DNA of 64,000 nt from assembly GCA_964017065.1 (NCBI GenBank), contig OZ024785.1:744001-808000 (forward strand). Direction: 5' to 3'. The translations under genes were made by a program, and so were the position numbers. The notes beneath the pieces were generated by a model, which saw nothing but the letters and a program-made list of their open reading frames with translations, made no database searches and was not told the origin of the DNA. Positions 58,627 to 64,000 of the stretch are shown in pieces (the first letter of the stretch is position 1; each line of letters starts with the position of its first letter). The DNA is from Haliclona indistincta. Its lineage: Eukaryota; Porifera; Demospongiae; Haplosclerida; Chalinidae.

Positions 58627-58838
58627 ATAATACCGTATAGCTAGAAATTTTGGTGGACAAAATTTTGGCGAATTTCCCAGATTTTGCGTTTGGCGACTAA
58701 TATTTTGGCGCCCAGCGCCTGGCTCACATATTGCTGTAATAGAAAAACAGATTTTGGCGAACAATATTTTGGCGATTGCTTGACGATTCGCCAAATTCGC
58801 CAAAATTTTAGTCCACCAAAATATCTAGCTGTACGATA
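58627..58838. mobile_element. Hairpin MITE inside the receptor R3 coding exon
   Basis: Inverted ends ACCGTATAGCTAGAAATTTT and (complement) CGTACAGCTAGATATTTTGG flank an interior of repeated TTTTGGCGAA/TTCGCCAAA. R2 has the uninterrupted sequence at the matching place (AGGAGCTATTGTGTGTTTAA). Confidence 0.75.
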
Positions 58839-59096
58839 GCTCCTGTCATTGCTATCACAAGTGCTATACTTATGACAACTATTACTCCAAGTGAAGCTGC
58901 TATTACAGTAGTAGTGCTGCCACTAGCTGATGAGGTAATAATTACACAGAACTCAACTCTGAAATTATATAGTCACCTGACATTGGCATTGTTGGGAGTG
59001 AAGGTGTCAACTCAGACATAGAGGTCAATGTCACAGACGATGTATCTATAAAATTCACAACATCAAAAGCATAATAAAGTTATACTATTTTAAGTA

Positions 59097-60045
59097 TTAG
59101 GGAGGCACGGTAGTGCCTCCCTATGTAGGGTTGAACGAGAAAACAAGATGGCGGCTACATACAATGTATTAGCGTTCAAACGCTGATATTTCGCCTGGTG
59201 ATAAATATTATACGTCAAAAGACACCTAAATCTGCTCTCTGGCGTTGCCCCATCTTACAGTAGCAAGGGGATTGCTCGAAATTGTTACTAAAGTGACGAA
59301 CCTGGAAACGGTGAAAATCGAGTTTCGTCATCTTAGTTTTCTTCTTCTTCTTTCTTCCACTCGCCTAGCGCCTTTACGCGAGCAGTGCCGGGACCAAAAC
59401 ACCCACGAACAGTCGTGAAATTCTCCTGGCATGTGCCTTTTGAACTTAGTTTTTAGCGAAACGACGATATAAATTTGACGAGTTCACGATCACGAACAGT
59501 TATCAGCTAAGTGTTAGACGCCAATTATGTGATTGCGCAATACGCACGTGACCAATTAAGCAGTGGTTAGTGCACGTGACCAAGCACTAGCTTGAGTATC
59601 TCCGCGCCGTATGGTTCACGGAGAATACATATCTGTCTGGAGTCTTCGAAGAACGGCAAGCTATAGGATCACCATTCTGCGCTTGCCAGATATAAATTAT
59701 TACCGCTGTACAGTACAGGTCAACAAACTAGTGTGGGCGGGGCTCGTATGCACTCATGCGTAGGCGAGCTGATAGTATAGCTACAAGTTTAACACAATTG
59801 ACTTGCTACAAGTTTAAAATAAAGAAAAGCCGTCAACAACAAGAAACTAAACCAATGGTGGAACAAAGACGGCTCGGTACGTGCATGATAGTTGAACTGC
59901 ACTTCCGGGATCTATGGTCTGTTAGCAAGTCAATTGTGTTACCATTCCATGCTTGTTCCTTGTTAGTCTACATTGTGAACCAGTGGTAGATTTCACAACC
60001 CTACATCCTTTTGATTTCGATAGAAATCTTTTTAATTTTTACATA
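59097..60045. mobile_element. Foldback-family element, copy C
   Basis: This is the inverted counterpart of copy A. It starts TTAGGGAGGCACGGTAGTGC (terminal palindrome), with AAGATGGCGGCTAC at 59,145-59,158 and a short TTC run at 59,338-59,355. It ends with a single foldback arm (about 59,905-60,045, GGGATCTATGGTCTGTTAGC .. GAAATCTTTTTAATTTT). It lies in an intron of receptor R3. Confidence 0.7.
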
Positions 60046-60080
60046 ATGGGGTTGAGATTAAGATCAACAGTATGATATAC

Positions 60081-62597
60081 CAGTAAGTGCATTAGTAATA
60101 CCATGTTCTGAATGAGAAATTACTGTAGAGTACGTTGATATTACTGCAACACCAGTAAGAGATGGTGTCGATGATATTACTGCAACCGCCGGCACCAGTA
60201 ACAGATGAGGGTGATGATATTACTGCAACACCAGTAACAGATGAGGGTGATGATATTACTGCAACACCAGTAACAGATGAGGGTGATGATATTACTGCAA
60301 CACCAGTAACAGATGGGGTCGATGATATTACTGCAACACCAGTAAGAGATGGGGTCGATGATATTACTGCAACACCAGTAAGAGATGAGGTCGATGATAT
60401 TACTGCAACACCAGTAACAGATGAGGGTGATGATATTACTGCAACACCAGCACCAGTAAGAGATGGTGTCGATGATATTACTGCAACACCAGTAACAGAT
60501 GAGGGTGATGATATTACTGCAACACCAGTAAGAGATGGGGTCGATGATATTACTGCAACACCAGTAAGAGATGGTGTCGATGATATTACTGCAACACCAG
60601 TAAGAGATGGGGTCGATGATATTATTGCAACACCAGTAACAGATGAGGGTGATGATATTACTGCAACACCAGTAAGAGATGGGGTCGATGATATTACTGC
60701 AACACCAGTAAGAGATGGTGTCGATGATATTACTGCAACACCAGTAAGAGATGGGGTCGATGATATTACTGCAACACCAGTAAGAGATGGGGTTGATGAT
60801 ATTACTGCAACACCAGTAAGAGATGGTGTCGATGATATTACTGCAACACCAGTAACAGATGGGGTCGATGATATTACTGCAACACCAGTAACAGATGAGG
60901 GTGATGATATTACTGCAACACCAGTAAGAGATGGGGTCGATGATATTACTGCAACACCAGTAAGAGATGGTGTCGATGATATTACTGCAACACCAGTAAC
61001 AGATGAGGGTGATGATATTACTGCAACACCAGTAAGAGATGGGGTTGATGATATTACTGCAACACCAGTAAGAGATGGGGTTGATGATATTACTGCAACA
61101 CCAGTAAGAGATGGGGTCGATGATATTACTGCAACACCAGTAAGAGATGGTGTCGATGATATTACTGCAACACCAGTAACAGATGGGGTCGATGATATTA
61201 CTGCAACACCAGTAACAGATGAGGGTGATGATATTACTGCAACACCAGTAAGAGATGGGGTCGATGATATTACTGCAACACCAGTAAGAGATGGTGTCGA
61301 TGATATTACTGCAACACCAGTAAGAGATGGGGTCGATGATATTACTGCAACACCAGTAAGAGATGGGGTTGATGATATTACTGCAACACCAGTAAGAGAT
61401 GGTGTCGATGATATTACTGCAACACCAGTAACAGATGGGGTCGATGATATTACTGCAACACCAGTAACAGATGAGGGTGATGATATTACTGCAACACCAG
61501 TAAGAGATGGGGTCGATGATATTACTGCAACACCAGTAAGAGATGGTGTCGATGATATTACTGCAACACCAGTAACAGATGAGGGTGATGATATTACTGC
61601 AACACCAGTAAGAGATGGGGTCGATGATATTACTGCAACACCAGTAAGAGATGGGGTTGATGATATTACTGCAACACCAGTAAGAGATGGGGTCGATGAT
61701 ATTACTGCAACACCAGTAACAGATGGGGTCGATGATATTACTGCAACACCAGTAACAGATGAGGGTGATGATATTACTGCAACACCAGTAACAGATGAGG
61801 GTGATGATATTACTGCAACACCAGTAAGAGATGGGGTCGATGATATTACTGCAACACCAGTAAGAGATGGGGTTGATGATATTACTGCAACACCAGTAAG
61901 AGATGGGGTCGATGATATTACTGCAACACCAGTAAGAGATGGGGTCGATGATATTACTGCAACACCAGTAACAGATGGGGTCGATGATATTACTGCAACA
62001 CCAGTAACAGATGGGGTCGATGATATTACTGCAACACCAGTAACAGATGAGGGTGATGATATTACTGCAACACCAGTAACAGATGAGGGTGATGATATTA
62101 CTGCAACACCAGTAACAGATGGGGTCGATGATATTACTGCAACACCAGTAACAGATGGGGTCGATGATATTACTGCAACACCAGTAACAGATGAGGGTGA
62201 TGATATTACTGCAACACCAGTAACAGATGAGGGTGATGATATTACTGCAACACCAGTAACAGATGAGGGTGATGATATTACTGCAACACCAGTAAGAGAT
62301 GGTGTCGATGATATTACTGCAACACCAGTAACAGATGAGGGTGATGATATTACTGCAACACCAGTAAGAGATGGGGTCGATGATATTACTGCAACACCAG
62401 TAAGAGATGGGGTCGATGATATTACTGCAACACCAGCTGGGTCGATGATATTACTGCAACACCAGTAAGAGATGGGGTCGATGATATTACTGCAACACCA
62501 GTAAGAGATGGGGTCGATGATATTACTGCAACACCAGTAAGAGATGGGGTCGATGATATTACTGCAACACCAGTAAGAGATGAGGGTGATGATATTA
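60081..62597 (-). repeat. 36-bp VNTR, about 68 units, expanded from a receptor stalk exon
   Basis: The plus-strand unit is GATGATATTACTGCAACACC plus AGTAACAGATGAGGGT, with an AGAGATGGGGTC variant. On the minus strand the first units after the acceptor (TTTTTAG at 62,598) read VISSPSSLTGVA and VISSTPSLTGVA, matching the R1 and R2 stalk exon (VILSSTSSVAGIAVTS) at the same splice position. The 3' end at about 60,081 also matches (GVAVIST.. then a GT donor). A 7-bp deletion near 62,437 and a 7-bp insertion near 60,187 put the interior out of the receptor frame, where stops occur in each unit. The long plus-strand open frame is a by-product of the 36-bp period. Confidence 0.85.
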
Positions 62598-63749
62598 CTA
62601 AAAAATAAAAATTGTATCTGTCATTCAGTTTTGTTTCGTTTGTGTGTATGTGTGTACGCAATATGTGAGTCTCAGCAACTGCTTGCAACTAAGAGTTGAA
62701 ACTTGCAATATAGGTAGATCTCGATAGTTCATGAAAAACAAATTTGGCAGATTGGCTATTAAAGGCTTTGTTTTGAAGTTGTGGCTTGATTTATTCACCA
62801 CTTTGAGCGCTCCTGCCTACTCCATGGATTAAACTGTCCACAGTTGGCTACAGTGCAACTTGAAGGCTTGATCTGCGATAGTACAGCTCGCACAACTCCA
62901 TAGGCAGCAGTGAATCTAGCGAGTGAAAGCGTCTTTGAGTTCACTGCTGCCTGACAGGTGAGCTGGAGTGAGCAGGCAGTTACAGTCATGCCCAGCTACA
63001 CGTGAGCATTACTTTGTTTGGCTTCACTGCAACTTTTGTACAACAGCGTAAAGCTGCTGGATAGCCTATGTACCACTAGCCCACTACCAGTGCTCGCATA
63101 GGTTCAGTTGCTATGATCTGCTGCTTGCCTGCATGTTCCATGGATATGCTGGTCACTTCTATTGCAGCTTGCATTGCACATGCATGGTACTGCTTTGATG
63201 TTTCCATGGATCTACTGCATGCACACGTACCCATAATTATGCATCTGCTAATTGCATGCTAGCATACGTCATACTACTCTACTGAGGCATCTGTACCTTT
63301 GGTGCTTTATTTGAATCTGTTTAGAAGCTTTTTAAAACAATTTGTTCTCACTACAATTCAGATGTACCGCTGGGAAGTACGTGTTATTATAAGCAGCAGG
63401 CAAGAAGATGTCTATAACATGATGCAGGATGCAGGATACTCCCAATGATGCATTTGGGCATCTTGCATTTTGTTTGACACTGTAATTAGGCCTCTTGTCA
63501 ATACATGCACTGCTATAGTTTCCTTGTTTGCTAGTATGAAGAGAATGACACTGCAGTATAAGTGTATTCAAACATTTCCCTAACAGACAATGCTTAATTG
63601 TTCTGTATTGTTGGAAAAACACTACATATACACAGTCTGTACATAATACCTGTCACTTTGCCTGTTGGGATTTCAGTCACTGGTTTTATGTTTGATTACA
63701 TGTTTGGGCTTATTTCATCACCTAATAAATACATATTTTGTAATCTCAC
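62598..63749. other. Intron/intergenic stretch with element debris
   Basis: 62,880-63,002 matches 57,425-57,535 (GTACAGCTCGCACAA, GTGAAAGCGTCTT, GCCCAGCTACA). The remainder shows no recognisable feature. Confidence 0.45.
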
Positions 63750-64000
63750 CTATATCGCTTTTAAACGGCTCTCCAGCTCCAACATTGTTGATAGATACCA
63801 CAGTGACAGTGAACTTGTTGTCAGGATCAGGATGGTCAATGGAGTAGTACAGCATGGTAGTGTCCCCCTCTACTGACATTGTCTCATTCTCCCCACTGGT
63901 GGTGTTGGTGATGGTGACATTGTAGCCCAGGATGGGTACCCCCTCCAGAGTGAAGGGAGGACTCCAGGAAATGAGGACAGTAGTGGAGTTGATAGCAATC
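63750..64000 (-). CDS. FN3 domain exon, 5' end beyond the window
   Basis: The minus strand reads INSTTVLISWSPPFTLEGVP, then ILGYNVTITNTTSG and FTVTVVSINNVGAGEPF, ending at donor GTGAGA below 63,750. Tryptophan in strand B (ISWSPP), the YNVTITN strand and the NxxGxGxP end are standard FN3 features. N-glycosylation sequons (NTT, NVT) fit an extracellular domain. It is probably the membrane-distal part of receptor R3 or of a neighbouring gene. Confidence 0.8.

Larger units (their letters stand above)
58389..64000 (-). pseudogene. Receptor R3: third FN3/TM/tyrosine-tail copy, broken, runs off the window
   Basis: Read on the minus strand: an FN3 exon at the window edge (63,750-64,000), an expanded stalk exon (60,081-62,597), a short Ser/Thr-rich exon (about 58,978-59,046, LPTMPMS-like), a TM exon (about 58,840-58,928, VIAASLGVIVVISIALVIAM) and a tail (58,389-58,620) with VIYDTP, one ENVAYGGTIPL and HNEAYQQVNIN. 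A hairpin MITE is inserted inside the coding exon between TM and tail, bringing a stop a few codons after the TM. Seven-base indels flank the stalk repeat. This copy therefore cannot make the R2-type protein without unusual splicing. Whether the FN3 exon belongs to the same gene is probable but not shown. Confidence 0.6.

Noticed and set aside
60162..62468. 768-codon plus-strand open frame of DDITATPVTDEG repeats
   Set aside because: It is a by-product of a stop-free 36-bp period. Splice sites and homology to R1/R2 place the meaningful strand on the minus side, and no promoter, signal peptide or other domain accompanies the plus frame.

Overview
The window looks like animal nuclear DNA, most likely from a demosponge. 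It has intron-rich genes with very short GT..AG introns (often 42-54 nt), Ig/FN3 membrane receptors, a cluster of sponge-type short-chain collagen (C4) genes, non-LTR retrotransposon pieces, many foldback MITEs and large tandem arrays. There is no prokaryotic signature. All gene models were read by eye from splice sites and conserved motifs, so exon edges are approximate unless given exactly.

Layout. 537-17,270 (-) is a complete kinesin gene of the KIF21 type: motor exons 14,720-16,526, coiled-coil exons about 3,750-8,700, and WD40 exons 537-3,780. Its introns hold a foldback element (986-2,218), a tRNA-derived SINE, a 42-copy satellite (5,755-8,184) and a complete 5,364-bp two-gene DNA transposon (9,356-14,719). 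17,440-21,420 carries two LINE fragments and the last exons of a tail-anchored protein. 21,479-27,862 is a 62-bp satellite of about 103 copies. 27,870-29,840 (-) is a RhoGEF (DH domain) gene. 29,795-36,370 is an inverted duplication containing two head-to-head copies of an Ig-FN3-FN3-TM receptor with tandem tyrosine motifs in its tail. A small FN3-TM gene follows (36,375-39,061). 43,905-56,708 holds three short-chain collagen copies, all with breaks, around a degraded SMYD4-like gene and several minisatellites. 57,950-64,000 (-) holds a third, broken receptor copy whose stalk exon has expanded into a 36-bp VNTR of about 68 units.

Most interesting. (1) The KIF21 satellite consists entirely of a 51-nt mini-intron plus 6 exonic nt, repeated 42 times, so every unit carries its own 3' and 5' splice site. 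The 62-bp satellite has a similar design. (2) The transposon has perfect 25-bp terminal repeats and a 5-bp duplication that is exactly the last five nucleotides of a KIF21 exon. Its terminus begins with GT and can serve as the replacement splice donor. It pairs a HIRAN-like protein with an unrecognised multi-exon, transposase-like protein bearing a 12-residue-spaced ladder of LC8-type TQT motifs. (3) The receptor family varies in tyrosine-repeat number (2, 4, 1) and in stalk length, as one might expect of recognition receptors; that role is inference. (4) The KIF21 motor has lost the switch II glutamate (DMAGSA in place of DLAGSE).
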